Source of the DNA: Actinomycetota bacterium
Lineage (GTDB): Bacteria > Actinomycetota > CADDZG01 > WHSQ01
NCBI GenBank assembly: GCA_009380005.1
Contig: WHSQ01000001.1
Coordinates: 62,001-126,000, forward strand
Direction: 5' to 3'
DNA: 64,000 nt
Numbering within the stretch: position 1 is the stretch's first letter; the number at the start of each line of letters is the position of its first letter. This document shows positions 1 to 10,638 of the stretch, piece by piece. The translations under genes and the position numbers were made by a program. The notes beneath the pieces are model-generated. The model searched no databases. It had not been told where the DNA came from and worked only from the letters and a program-made list of their open reading frames with translations.

Positions 1-371
1 AGTTCCTGGACGTACCGATGATCACGTTCGTGAAGGAGCTCGAGAACGCCGAGGGGAATCTGAAGGTCGATCGCCAGACGGCGGACGGGTATCACGTCGT
101 CGAGGCTCCTCTCCCCGCGCTGATCACCGTCACCGCGGGAGTGAACGAGCCTCGTTACGCGTCCTTCAAGGGGATCATGGCGGCGAAGAAGAAGCCGGTC
201 GATGAGCTGTCCCTCGCCGATCTCGGGCTTTCGGGTGACGATGTCGCGAGCAAGCAGACCGTCAAGGAGCTCAGTCCCGCGGAGGAACGTAAGGCGGGCG
301 AGGTGGTCGAGGACGATGGAACCGCCGCGGAGAAGATCGCGGACTTCCTCGCGGAAGCGAAGGTGATCTAG
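1..371 (+). CDS. etfB: Electron transfer flavoprotein beta subunit, 3' end only
   Basis: The 5' end lies outside the window; the frame is open from base 3 and runs to TAG at 369-371. EtfB pairs with EtfA to carry electrons from acyl-CoA dehydrogenases to the membrane quinone pool. The visible C-terminal part starts with a VPMITFVKELE segment and continues with a basic linker (AAKKKPVDEL), typical of the EtfB C-terminal half that contacts EtfA and AMP. The etfA gene starts immediately after the stop codon with no gap, as in most etfBA operons. The acyl-CoA dehydrogenase operon at 10.6 kb encodes likely electron donors (inference). Truncated by the window edge, not by mutation. Confidence 0.93.
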   Translation, partial: FLDVPMITFVKELENAEGNLKVDRQTADGYHVVEAPLPALITVTAGVNEPRYASFKGIMAAKKKPVDELSLADLGLSGDDVASKQTVKELSPAEERKAGEVVEDDGTAAEKIADFLAEAKVI

Positions 372-1331
372 ATGGCCAAGATATGGGTCTTCGCCGAGGT
401 GACGCCGGAAGGGAAGGCCGACACCACCGCGCTCGAGATCCTCACGAAGGCACGATCGCTAGGGGGTGAGCTCGAAGCGGTTGCGCTCGGCCCCGGCGCG
501 ACGCAAGCGGCCAAGGAGCTCGGCGAGTATGGAGCTACGACGGTCCACGCGAGCGACGATGATGTCTACTCGGATTACGTCGCTCAGCCGGCGGCGCAGG
601 CTCTCTACCAACTCTGCCGGGAACACAGCCCGGAGCTGATCCTGTTCGCGCAGCAGTACGACTCCCGCGATATCGCCGGTCGCCTGTCGGCCAAGACGGG
701 CTCGACGCTCATGACGAACGTGATGGACATCCCCGACACGAACACGGCCAAGACGGCGATCTTCGGTGGGACCACCATCGTCGACGTTGCGCTCGAGGGC
801 GAACCCAAGCTCGTGATGATCCGTCCGAAGTCCTTCGCCCCCGAGGCATCCGGCGGCGAGGCGAGCGTCGTCCCGGTGGAGGTATCGATCAGCGACGAGC
901 TCAAGAAAGCGAAACGCGTCGAGCGACACGAGGAGGCTGCGTCGGGTCCGAAGCTGGACGAAGCACCCGTGGTCGTGTCCGGTGGGCGCGGTCTACAGGA
1001 GCCGGGTAACTTCGAGCTCCTCGAGCAGCTCGCCGGTGCCATCGGGAACGCGGCGGTGGGCGCGACCCGAGCCGTGGTCGACTCCGGCTGGGTCCCCTAC
1101 GCGTTGCAGATCGGACAAACGGGTATCACGGTGAAGCCCAGCGTCTACATCGCCTTCGGTATCAGCGGTGCTACCCAGCATCTCGTCGGCATGAAGGGCG
1201 CCAAGAAGATCGTCGCTATCAATAAGGACGAGGATGCGCCAATCTTTCAGATAGCGGACCTCGGGGTCGTCGGGGACGCCCTCAAGGTGCTGCCGGCTCT
1301 GATCGAGGAAGTCAAGAAGCGCAAGGGGTAG
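372..1331 (+). CDS. etfA: Electron transfer flavoprotein alpha subunit
   Basis: 319 aa, the usual EtfA length. The N-terminal domain starts [10 protein letters not shown]. The C-terminal FAD domain (about residues 195-315) carries the family hallmarks: [15 protein letters not shown], then a [11 protein letters not shown] stretch, then [15 protein letters not shown] and a final [12 protein letters not shown], all of which surround the flavin. ATG directly follows the etfB stop, so the pair is translated together. Role known from the family: it accepts electrons from flavoprotein dehydrogenases and delivers them to ETF:quinone oxidoreductase. No regulatory site is visible because the promoter lies upstream of the window. 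Confidence 0.95.
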   Translation: MAKIWVFAEVTPEGKADTTALEILTKARSLGGELEAVALGPGATQAAKELGEYGATTVHASDDDVYSDYVAQPAAQALYQLCREHSPELILFAQQYDSRDIAGRLSAKTGSTLMTNVMDIPDTNTAKTAIFGGTTIVDVALEGEPKLVMIRPKSFAPEASGGEASVVPVEVSISDELKKAKRVERHEEAASGPKLDEAPVVVSGGRGLQEPGNFELLEQLAGAIGNAAVGATRAVVDSGWVPYALQIGQTGITVKPSVYIAFGISGATQHLVGMKGAKKIVAINKDEDAPIFQIADLGVVGDALKVLPALIEEVKKRKG

Positions 1332-1335
1332 GCCC

Positions 1336-1713
1336 GTGTCCTTCGCGGACAGGTTCAAGCGGTTCTTCGGGAGCGGGGGTGGCAAGAGCCCCGGCCTCCG
1401 GCGACTCGAACCTTTCGCGCTCGAACACAAGGGCGTCGAGGGTTTCGTCGAACCCCAGACGGCGACCCACCCGATAACGCTCCTGCTCGTCGATCGGGAT
1501 GGCGACTCGATCCGAGCGCCGGTGGATCATCCTCGCGACGCCGCTCGGTTCTGCGAGGAGTACGGGATCCCGATCTACGACGCCGGGGTCGTCGGCTACC
1601 CCAAGCGGATGAGGTATTTCGACGCGCACCGCCGCTCGGACAACCTGGAGCTCGATGCCCGCATAGCGGAGCTCGAGCGCTCGCTCGACGAAGAGCCCCC
1701 GCCTGAACCCTGA
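1336..1713 (+). CDS. Conserved-looking hypothetical protein, 125 aa
   Basis: GTG start four bases after the etfA stop, so probably the last gene of the etf operon. The protein begins with a basic amphipathic segment (MSFADRFKRFFGSGGGK), has a central mixed alpha/beta part (residues about 45-100), and ends in an acidic, proline-rich tail (ELERSLDEEPPPEP). There is no Cys, no membrane segment and no motif that I recognise. The only functional hint is its position behind etfBA. It is followed by a copy of the 49-bp intergenic repeat. Confidence 0.7.
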   Translation: MSFADRFKRFFGSGGGKSPGLRRLEPFALEHKGVEGFVEPQTATHPITLLLVDRDGDSIRAPVDHPRDAARFCEEYGIPIYDAGVVGYPKRMRYFDAHRRSDNLELDARIAELERSLDEEPPPEP

Positions 1714-1718
1714 CGGCC

Positions 1719-1767
1719 GCCGACTACAACACGGGTAGCGCGGGGCGCTGCGTTTGTTGCACTCGGC
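1719..1767 (+). repeat. 49-bp REP-like imperfect palindrome, copy 1
   Basis: Begins GCCGACTACAACA and ends TGTTGCACTCGGC. The end is the reverse complement of the start except at two positions. The centre contains GCGCGGGGCGC. It lies between the 125-aa gene and the cysteine desulfurase gene. See the repeat-family finding for the other five copies. Confidence 0.85.
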
Positions 1768-1798
1768 CGTTGGGTCTGCCGCCTCGTATCCTGGGGGC

Positions 1799-2944
1799 AT
1801 GCACTACCTCGACCACGCCGCCACCACGCCTATGCTTCCCGAGGTCCGGGAGGCCATGGAGCCGTACCTGAGCGACGACTTCGGCAACGCCTCGTCGGTG
1901 CACGCCTACGGCCGCCGGGCCAAGCAGGCCGTGGAGGACGCTCGGGACCGGGTGGCAGCGGGGATCGGCTCCAGCCCCTCGGAGGTCCTCTTCACCGGCG
2001 GAGGTACGGAGGCCGACAACCTGGCCCTGATCGGGACGGTTACCAAGCTTCGGGGAAACGGGAACCACGTCGTGACGACCGCCTTCGAGCACCATGCCGT
2101 CCTGCACAGCGTCGAGTGGCTCGGACGGCTCGGGTTCGAGACGACGGTGTTACCCGTGCCGGAGAGCGGCGTGATCGAGCCCGCAAGGGTGGCCGCCGCG
2201 GTACGACCGGACACGATCGCGGTCTCGGTGATGGCGGTGAACAACGAGATCGGGACGATCCAGCCGGTGAGGGAGATCGTAGGGGCCGTCCGGGATGCGA
2301 ACCCTCGCACGCTGATCCATACGGACGCGGTTCAGGCGCTCCCCAACCTCCCGGTGAACGTGACCGAATGGGGCGTCGATCTCGCGGCGTTCTCGGCGCA
2401 CAAGCTGGGAGGACCGAAAGGCGTAGGAGCGCTGTTCCTGCGAGCCGGAGTGCCCCTGGCACCCACGATGCACGGGGGGGGGCAGGAGAAGGGGCTGCGG
2501 TCCGGGACGCTCAACGTGCCCGGCATCGCCGGGTTCGGCGTGGCAGTCCAGATCGCGGCCAAGGAGGTGCACGAGAGGATCGAGCGCCTGCGCCCGCTTC
2601 GAGATGGGTTGCTGGCGGGGATCGTCGGAATCGTCCCCGACGCCATGCTCAACGGGGATGGCGAGCGCCGGATAGCGGCGAACCTGAGCGTCGCGATCCC
2701 GGGGGCGGAAGGTGAGGTTCTGATCCTGCTGCTCGATCAGGCCGGCATCGCGTGCTCCACCGGGTCGGCGTGCCAGTCGGGTGCGGTCGATCCGTCCCAC
2801 GTCCTCCTGGCGATCGGGCGTACGAAGGAGCTCGCCAACGGCAGCCTTCGATTCTCCTTGGGACGGAGCTCGACTCAGCCCGACGTCGACGCCGTGCTCG
2901 AAGCGTTGCCGAAGGTCGTCGAGCAGGCGCGGAGGGCAGCATGA
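1799..2944 (+). CDS. Cysteine desulfurase, NifS/IscS family
   Basis: 381 aa, PLP-dependent class V aminotransferase fold. It takes sulfur from cysteine as a protein persulfide; with mnmA next door it most likely feeds tRNA thiolation, as well as Fe-S assembly. Visible hallmarks: YLDHAATTP at the N-terminus, the Schiff-base lysine in SAHKLGGPKG (K202), and the sulfur-accepting loop CSTGSACQSG with catalytic C325. The ATG at 1799 was chosen over the upstream TTG at 1754 because MHYLDHAATT is the standard family N-terminus and the extra 15 codons run into the 49-bp repeat. The stop overlaps the mnmA start by 4 bp (ATGA). iscS or another paralogue name cannot be fixed from sequence alone. Confidence 0.93.
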   Translation: MHYLDHAATTPMLPEVREAMEPYLSDDFGNASSVHAYGRRAKQAVEDARDRVAAGIGSSPSEVLFTGGGTEADNLALIGTVTKLRGNGNHVVTTAFEHHAVLHSVEWLGRLGFETTVLPVPESGVIEPARVAAAVRPDTIAVSVMAVNNEIGTIQPVREIVGAVRDANPRTLIHTDAVQALPNLPVNVTEWGVDLAAFSAHKLGGPKGVGALFLRAGVPLAPTMHGGGQEKGLRSGTLNVPGIAGFGVAVQIAAKEVHERIERLRPLRDGLLAGIVGIVPDAMLNGDGERRIAANLSVAIPGAEGEVLILLLDQAGIACSTGSACQSGAVDPSHVLLAIGRTKELANGSLRFSLGRSSTQPDVDAVLEALPKVVEQARRAA

Positions 2945-4029
2945 GGCCCAAGGCCGTGGTTGCGATGTCCGGCGGCGTCGACTCGTCCGTGACGGCGGCG
3001 CTCTTGAAGGACGAGGGTTACGACGTCACCGGCGTCATGCTCAAGCTGTGGAAGGGCGAGGACATCAACAACAACTCCGGTTGTTGCTCGCTGGGAGCTG
3101 CGGAGGATGCTCGCCGGGTCGCGGACGTGCTCGACATCCCCTTCTACGTCTTCAACTTCGCCGACCGTTTCGAGCAGTCCGTGATCAGGGATTTCCATGC
3201 TCAGTACGCCGCCGGTCGCACGCCGAACCCGTGCGTTCGATGCAACCAGTGGATCAAGTTCGACATCTTGCTGGAAAGAGCGATGGCGTTGGACGCCGAC
3301 GTCCTCGCGACCGGCCATTACGCCCGGATCCGAGAAGTTGGCGGTCGCTACCGCCTGTTGCGAGGGGTCGATCCCAACAAGGATCAGTCGTACGTGCTGT
3401 GGATGCTCGGTCAGTCCGAGCTCGCGCGGGTGCGTCTGCCGATCGGAGAGATGAACAAGCCGGATACGCGCCGGATCGCGGCCGAGCTTGGGCTTCGAAC
3501 CGCCGCGAAGCCCGACTCACAGGAGATCTGCTTCGTCCGGGGTGGTGACGTCGGCACTTACATGCGCGACCACCTCGATATGGAGCCGGGCGCGATCGTC
3601 GACGGCGGCGGTCAGGTTCTCGGCGAGCATCCCGGAGCGGCTCGGTTCACCGTCGGCCAACGCAAGGGACTGGGCATCTCGCTGGGCGTGCCCGTGTTCG
3701 TCACCGGCGTGGATACCGCGACGAACACGGTGGTGGTCGGCGCTCGGGAGGAACTGGTCGTCGAGACGGTTCGGGTCGAGGAGGCGTCGTTCGTGTTGGA
3801 GCCGCCCGTCGAAGGTGAGGAAGTGCTCGTGCAGCACCGTGCTCACGGGGAGCCGAACGCGGCGAGCGTTACCCGGGCCGCCGGCGACGGCTTCGAAGTC
3901 ACCTACGACCGACGCGTTGAAGCGATGGCGCCGGGTCAGTCCGCGGTCCTCTACCGCTCCGATCGCCCCGAGGAGCTGATCGGCGGCGGATACATCGCCT
4001 CGACGGTTCGGGCGGCTGCGGTTGCCTGA
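2941..4029 (+). CDS. mnmA: tRNA-specific 2-thiouridylase MnmA
   Basis: 362 aa, the normal length. It adds sulfur to U34 of Lys, Glu and Gln tRNAs using ATP and persulfide sulfur. The PP-loop SGGVDSS is at residues 10-16, the first catalytic Cys is in NPCVRCN (C101, with C98 nearby), and the second is in SQEICFV (C197); THE ATGHYAR segment and the FTVGQRKGLG segment are also family hallmarks. The start at 2941 overlaps the desulfurase stop, giving the common actinobacterial desulfurase-mnmA pair. The downstream methyltransferase overlaps it by 8 bp. Confidence 0.95.
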   Translation: MRPKAVVAMSGGVDSSVTAALLKDEGYDVTGVMLKLWKGEDINNNSGCCSLGAAEDARRVADVLDIPFYVFNFADRFEQSVIRDFHAQYAAGRTPNPCVRCNQWIKFDILLERAMALDADVLATGHYARIREVGGRYRLLRGVDPNKDQSYVLWMLGQSELARVRLPIGEMNKPDTRRIAAELGLRTAAKPDSQEICFVRGGDVGTYMRDHLDMEPGAIVDGGGQVLGEHPGAARFTVGQRKGLGISLGVPVFVTGVDTATNTVVVGAREELVVETVRVEEASFVLEPPVEGEEVLVQHRAHGEPNAASVTRAAGDGFEVTYDRRVEAMAPGQSAVLYRSDRPEELIGGGYIASTVRAAAVA

Positions 4030-4777
4030 CGCCCGCAACCGAGCCGTCCAGGAAGAGTTCGAACGCGTCGCGGAGCTCTTCTCCCGGCGTTCCGCAGGAC
4101 GATTCGACGAATTGGGCGCGGTCGAGTTCGCCCGGACGAACCCTGGAGAGCGGGTGATCGAGCTCGGCGGGGGTACCGGCAACTTCATCTCGGCGTTCGC
4201 CGAGGTGACCGACGACCTGACGATCGTCGATCTGACCGAAGGGATGCTGCGGGTCGCCCGTAGGCACCACCCGGGCATGAAGCTCGTCGTCGGAGACGCG
4301 GCCCGGCTCCCGTTGCGTTCGGGCTCGATCGACCTGGCGACGTCGGCTCAAGCCTTCCATCACATCTTCGAGCCGGTCCCGGTCGTCATGGAGATGCGCC
4401 GCGTCGTAGGCAAGGATGGGCGGGTGCTGATCGTGGATCAGGTCACCTCGGAGAAGTACGAGGAGATCGAGGCCCTCATGGAGCTGGAGTTGCTGCGCGA
4501 TCCGAGCCACGCCGCGTCCCGGCCCCCGTCAGCGCTGCGGCTGATCGTGCGGGCCGGGGGCCTGGAGATCGTCGACGAGAAGATCCAGGTCGACGAACAG
4601 AGATTCTCGAGCTGGATGTGGCCGGTCGAGTTCCCGCAGCAGCGGATCGACGCCGTGCGGTCCTGGATCGAGCGCTGGGGCCACAAGACCGGCATGGACT
4701 TTCGCCGCGAGGGCGACGACTGGGCCTTCACCCGCCGCCGCATGATGATCCTGGCGGAGCGTCCGGCTAGCGGGTGA
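4022..4777 (+). CDS. Class I SAM-dependent methyltransferase
   Basis: 251 aa. The TTG start overlaps the mnmA stop by 8 bp, so it is probably co-transcribed. The Rossmann core shows motif I as VIELGGGTGNF (about residues 41-51), followed by an acidic position in TIVDLTEGML, a D-A-ARLPLRSGSIDLATS stretch and a FHHIFEP segment; this is the UbiE/Methyltransf_11 pattern. Substrate cannot be deduced. A link to tRNA modification is suggested only by the neighbour. It ends by overlapping the convergent lipoprotein gene by 11 bp. Confidence 0.85.
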   Translation: MPDARNRAVQEEFERVAELFSRRSAGRFDELGAVEFARTNPGERVIELGGGTGNFISAFAEVTDDLTIVDLTEGMLRVARRHHPGMKLVVGDAARLPLRSGSIDLATSAQAFHHIFEPVPVVMEMRRVVGKDGRVLIVDQVTSEKYEEIEALMELELLRDPSHAASRPPSALRLIVRAGGLEIVDEKIQVDEQRFSSWMWPVEFPQQRIDAVRSWIERWGHKTGMDFRREGDDWAFTRRRMMILAERPASG

Positions 4778-6191
4778 AGGCTCGGGCGGTGGCCACGTCG
4801 GGGGCCAGGCCCACGCGGATCTCGGTGCCGTCGCAGGTGATCACCGCGGCCCGATCCAACGCCGCCAACACGAAGGCCTCCGTGCCTTTGGTCGCTCGCT
4901 CCTCGCCGAAGACCAACGCCTTCGCCCACCGTCCGAGCGCGTCGCACAGAGCGGAGCCCGGTCTCCGCGTCTCCAGGCCGATCGCGATGGCAGAAACATC
5001 TCGCGGGTCGCGGAACAGGGCCAGCCGGCCGCCGTTCCAGTCTTCGACGACCGCCCCGATCTTCTTCAACGGGGCGATCCGATCCTTCTTCCTGGCCCCC
5101 GGGGCTTCGAAGAGGCCGATGAGGTCGAGGGCTCCGAAACTCGCCTCTTCCCGCACCTCCCAGCCCTCGACGGATGTGAGGAACCCGCGAGGCTCCGCGG
5201 GGTCGACGCCTTTCAGGTAGCGCCGAGGCCACAGGATCTCTGCCGTCGTCGTCGGCGGGTCCCGGTAGAGACGGTCGACGCCCTTCCAGCCGTTGCGCAC
5301 GAACATCTGGCACGCGAACGAGTAGCCGTCGATGTATGGGAATGAGACCTGTCGCACGAGGTAGGGACGGTCACGCTTGCGGAACTTGAGCCGTTCGTAG
5401 ATGAACGGAGCCCGGTCCAATGCGGCAGCGCGGAACAGGTTCTGCACGAACATGGCGTCGCCTTCTTGCACGGCCGCCGAGGCGAGCGCGGCATCTACAT
5501 CCGTGAATCCCTCCTTCTTCGGTTTCGGGTCGGGGAGCCGCTGGTCGGCGAGAGCATGGACGAGCTCGTGTGCCAAGACCTCACGCTGCCGGTCGGTCAG
5601 CTCCAGTCCGGGGCCTTGGTAGGGCGTGAACACGCGCTTCGCTCGAGGGTCGTAGAAGCCGCGGATGTCGCGGCCCTGCCAGTAGACGTTCGCCGATCGT
5701 AGGTCGTCGTTCGGTCCGACGGCGCCGATCATGCGGAGGATGTCCTCACGAGCGAGGAACCTGGCTTCCGAGTAACGGCTGTCGACGGATCGGTCGAAGC
5801 GTGCCGAAAGCTCTTTCGAGGTCATGAACGCGATCGCGGGAAGCTGCTTGAACCTCAGTCCCCGCAGACGTTCGATCGCTCCCGCGATCCACCCGATGTC
5901 GTAGGTGTGTCCTCCTATCGGATGGTCGCCCTGGAGCTCGAGGAGCCGCGAGTTGGGCGCCGGCGTCACGCCCTTCAGGGCGCGCTTGAGGCATCTCTTG
6001 TTGGTCTTGCGGGGGAGGGCCGCCCGGTAGGAGCCCTTCACTTCCTCCAGGAGGCCGAACGTCGGTTCCTCGGCCTGGGCTTTAGCCTCGCTCGGAGTCC
6101 GGCCCGGCGGCGCGTCCCGGGACGAAGGCGTGCAGCCAGCGGTCGCAGTCACGGCGATCAGGCACCCGATCAGGACCCCGGCGAACCGCAT
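4767..6191 (-). CDS. Putative lipoprotein with a zincin (HExxH) motif
   Basis: 474 aa. The N-terminus is a lipoprotein signal: MRFAGVLIGC then a hydrophobic run and TATAGC, with C20 as the lipidation site. Residues 208-212 are HELVH within VLAHELVHALADQ, the zinc-binding signature of gluzincin/minigluzincin metalloproteases; a downstream E in AAVQEGDAMF could be the third ligand (as in families where a distal Glu completes the site). An exported, membrane-anchored peptidase is therefore likely, substrate unknown. No close family name is recognised. It is convergent with the methyltransferase, and 35 bp separate it from the upstream LVIVD gene on the same strand, so the two may form an operon. 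Confidence 0.75.
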   Translation of the reverse strand: MRFAGVLIGCLIAVTATAGCTPSSRDAPPGRTPSEAKAQAEEPTFGLLEEVKGSYRAALPRKTNKRCLKRALKGVTPAPNSRLLELQGDHPIGGHTYDIGWIAGAIERLRGLRFKQLPAIAFMTSKELSARFDRSVDSRYSEARFLAREDILRMIGAVGPNDDLRSANVYWQGRDIRGFYDPRAKRVFTPYQGPGLELTDRQREVLAHELVHALADQRLPDPKPKKEGFTDVDAALASAAVQEGDAMFVQNLFRAAALDRAPFIYERLKFRKRDRPYLVRQVSFPYIDGYSFACQMFVRNGWKGVDRLYRDPPTTTAEILWPRRYLKGVDPAEPRGFLTSVEGWEVREEASFGALDLIGLFEAPGARKKDRIAPLKKIGAVVEDWNGGRLALFRDPRDVSAIAIGLETRRPGSALCDALGRWAKALVFGEERATKGTEAFVLAALDRAAVITCDGTEIRVGLAPDVATARAFTR

Positions 6192-6226
6192 GCAGCCCCC
6201 TCAGTCCGCCCCATCGTAACGGGTGT

Positions 6227-7996
6227 TCAGTCGAGGTAGGCGTCCACCCTGGTGCGCGGAGCGCCCGAAGGCATGACCACGTACGAGAATCCGGCGCCCG
6301 CCGGGATGATCTTGATCTCCCTGGCCCCGGTGTCGGTTCGATCATCCTCGATCCAGGCACAGTCGGGCCCGTAGAACCAGATGTCCAGCTCGGTGTCCGC
6401 GGCTCCGCTGGGCGCGATCGCCTCCAGTTTGTGCGATCCGTCGGCGAAGGCATCCGGGATGGCGATGCGGAGCCCATCGACGGTCGGCACGTCACCGGCC
6501 TCACAGGTGCTCTCGTTGACCCCGCCGGCGACGAGCGTGGCGGGATTGGGGTTCACCAGGCCCGTCGCGTCGGCCGGAGGCGTGAACTTGAACACGTCGA
6601 GGCCTCGCGCTCCGAAGTCACCCGTGTACACGTAGTCGCCGTGAGCGAGGGCCCCCCACGAGTTCTGGCCCGGGAACGCGAAGCGTCCGGCCTCCTTAGG
6701 AGCCGCCGGGTCGCGGAGGTCGATCACCTGCAGCCCCGCGTTGTACGAGCCGTCGTAGAGGTAGCCGTCCTTGCTGCTCATCACGTGCATCGAGCAGACC
6801 GGTGCTAGATGCGGGTCACCATCGCTCGCGTTGAACCACTGCGACTTCGGCTCCAACGGCTTCGACAGGTCTGCCTGCGCCTGAAGCACGACCATGCCGC
6901 CGGCGCCACAACCGTTGTGAAGGTCCTCGTCGGTCACCACGATCACGTTGTCGAGGCCTTTTACGAACTGCACCTCGTGGTAGTAGCGGATGGCGCTCAG
7001 CCCGGTGACGGCAGGGTTGTTCTTCCACCAGTTGAGAACGACCGGCTGGGTGGGATCGGTGATGTCCACGATGTACATGCTGCCGGTGTCGCCGTTGTCG
7101 TCCAGGTAGTTGCCGCCCTCGACCATCAACAAGATGTCGCGCTCCTCGCGCGTGGGGTCCGCGATCCCGTCTTCGTCCTGGTCGACCCACTGATCTTCGG
7201 GTAGCAGGATCTGGTAGTCCAGGTAGGCCTCGACGTCGTGGGTGTGGCTGTAGTTGTCGTCGGGGGGACCCGTTCGGTGCGGGGAGTTGTTCCATAGCAC
7301 GTTCGGGTTGGTACGCATGATGTTGATCGGAGCGGCCGGTGGGTCCTGGAGCAGGGGCCGGAGGTCGAAGATGCGCAGCCCGCCGTTGGGGCTGCCGCCC
7401 GACGGGATCCACAGGCCCCGGGCGTCGAGCACGTCGGAGTTGTGCGATTCGCCGTCGCTCGAACCGGTGAAGGTCCACAGCAGCTTCAGGTTGGAGGGGT
7501 CGGTGGCGTCCACGAACTCCGTTCGGATCGTTGAGCTGTGACGCGACGTCCCGCCGAACGCGACGATGTGCCTGCGGGTCCCATCGACGTCCACCGCCCA
7601 GACATCGGGCACCGCGTCGGCGCGCGCACCGGGATCAGCCGCATCCTTGGGACCCGGCATCCACTGACCGATCTTCACCGGTGCCGCCGGGTTGCTGTTG
7701 TCGTAGATCGTGAAGCCGGTGCCGTAGTTGCCCATGTAGAGGCGGTCGTCCTGCGTGACGACGTGCCCCCCGGTGTTGCCGGGGATGTTAGCGACGTGCT
7801 CCACGTTCTTCGCCGTTGGATCGCCCGCCGCCATCGACGCCGGCAGGAGGGTCTGCCACGCCACGGGGTTCAGGTGGGTGAGGTGTCCACCCGCCGAGTC
7901 GTAGGTGCCGTGCTTGCCATCGTGGGCGAGCGCAGGCGGCGCCAGGCCCCAGATCACGCCTGCGGCGAGGACGGTTGACAACAACGCACGCTTCAT
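6227..7996 (-). CDS. Secreted LVIVD-repeat beta-propeller-like protein
   Basis: 589 aa. A cleavable signal peptide is clear (MKRALLSTVLAAGVIWGL...PPALA, cut before HDGKHG). The mature part contains repeated units of the type G-Y-VYTGD-GLDVFK, LRIFDLRPL, LQVIDLRDP and MYIVDITDP, which match LVIVD-type repeats expected to fold as a propeller. Several Asp-rich stretches (DQDEDGIADP, DDNGDTGS) look like calcium-binding loops. The C-terminal approximately 90 residues form a separate beta-rich domain. Likely extracellular; no enzymatic residue assignment is possible. It is transcribed divergently from ligA across 147 bp, which must contain both promoters. Confidence 0.8.
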   Translation of the reverse strand: MKRALLSTVLAAGVIWGLAPPALAHDGKHGTYDSAGGHLTHLNPVAWQTLLPASMAAGDPTAKNVEHVANIPGNTGGHVVTQDDRLYMGNYGTGFTIYDNSNPAAPVKIGQWMPGPKDAADPGARADAVPDVWAVDVDGTRRHIVAFGGTSRHSSTIRTEFVDATDPSNLKLLWTFTGSSDGESHNSDVLDARGLWIPSGGSPNGGLRIFDLRPLLQDPPAAPINIMRTNPNVLWNNSPHRTGPPDDNYSHTHDVEAYLDYQILLPEDQWVDQDEDGIADPTREERDILLMVEGGNYLDDNGDTGSMYIVDITDPTQPVVLNWWKNNPAVTGLSAIRYYHEVQFVKGLDNVIVVTDEDLHNGCGAGGMVVLQAQADLSKPLEPKSQWFNASDGDPHLAPVCSMHVMSSKDGYLYDGSYNAGLQVIDLRDPAAPKEAGRFAFPGQNSWGALAHGDYVYTGDFGARGLDVFKFTPPADATGLVNPNPATLVAGGVNESTCEAGDVPTVDGLRIAIPDAFADGSHKLEAIAPSGAADTELDIWFYGPDCAWIEDDRTDTGAREIKIIPAGAGFSYVVMPSGAPRTRVDAYLD

Positions 7997-8020
7997 CCTT
8001 TGACCCTCCTAGGGGGGTGA

Positions 8021-10159
<2,139 letters not shown>

Positions 10160-10182
10160 CCCGGGCAGCCCCTTCCAAAAGA

Positions 10183-10220
10183 ACCGGCCCCCGTCGCCGG
10201 GGGCCGGTCTGGTTCTCTCT
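10183..10220 (+). terminator. Rho-independent-type terminator after ligA
   Basis: ACCGGCCCCC (10183-10192) pairs perfectly with GGGGGCCGGT (10199-10208) around a 6-base loop. The pyrimidine-rich tail CTGGTTCTCTCTC follows. It begins 24 bp after the ligA stop. Confidence 0.8.
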
Positions 10221-10588
10221 CTTCACGCCCCCCTCTTCACCACGCAGTGCCCGGTGGACCATTCCGGGTGAGGAACGTGTCGGTGATCCGGTTTGGACTC
10301 TGCCGTGGCCTTCTGCTCGGAGGTGGCAGATCCCAAACAACGAGGCTAGGCCACTAGCAGCCGGTCACCTCACGAGGTCCATATCGACTGTCACTCAAGT
10401 TTCGGACCACCTCCTCTCTCGTGTAACCCCATGAAAGCACACGCGCGGGCGGATGGGACGTCGCTCGGCGCCGTTTTTCACCGGACTTTCACGCCCACCG
10501 CCGGCCGAGTGCAACACCCGTAGCGCCCGGCGCTAGAGAAGTGGTAGTCGGCATCGGAGGGGGTGGCCGCGGGGGCGCTCGCGGAGGC
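10221..10588. other. Intergenic stretch between ligA and the acyl-CoA dehydrogenase operon
   Basis: About 370 bp with no supportable gene. It contains a short CCCGG/CCGGG inverted repeat near 10249-10267 and one reverse-oriented copy of the 49-bp repeat (10504-10552). Reading frames here have no plausible ribosome binding site or protein-like composition. Confidence 0.6.
10504..10552 (-). repeat. 49-bp REP-like imperfect palindrome, copy 2 (inverted)
   Basis: Reads GCCGAGTGCAACA on the plus strand and ends GTAGTCGGC, so it is inverted relative to copy 1. The centre TAGCGCCCGGCGCTA is a perfect self-complementary stem with a 3-base loop. It lies about 50 bp upstream of the operon promoter candidate. 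Confidence 0.85.
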
Positions 10589-10623
10589 TAATATCAGCTT
10601 GCAAAAGTTGACCAGGCAGTCAA
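10589..10623 (+). promoter_or_regulatory. Candidate promoter -10 and TetR-type operator for the acyl-CoA operon
   Basis: TAATAT at 10589-10594 resembles a -10 box. TTGAC-N6-GTCAA at 10608-10623 is an inverted repeat placed just past the expected transcription start. Palindromes of this size are typical of TetR-family repressors of acyl-CoA catabolism. No regulator gene is adjacent. Inference from sequence only. Confidence 0.45.
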
Positions 10624-10638
10624 TTTGGCGGAGTTGCC

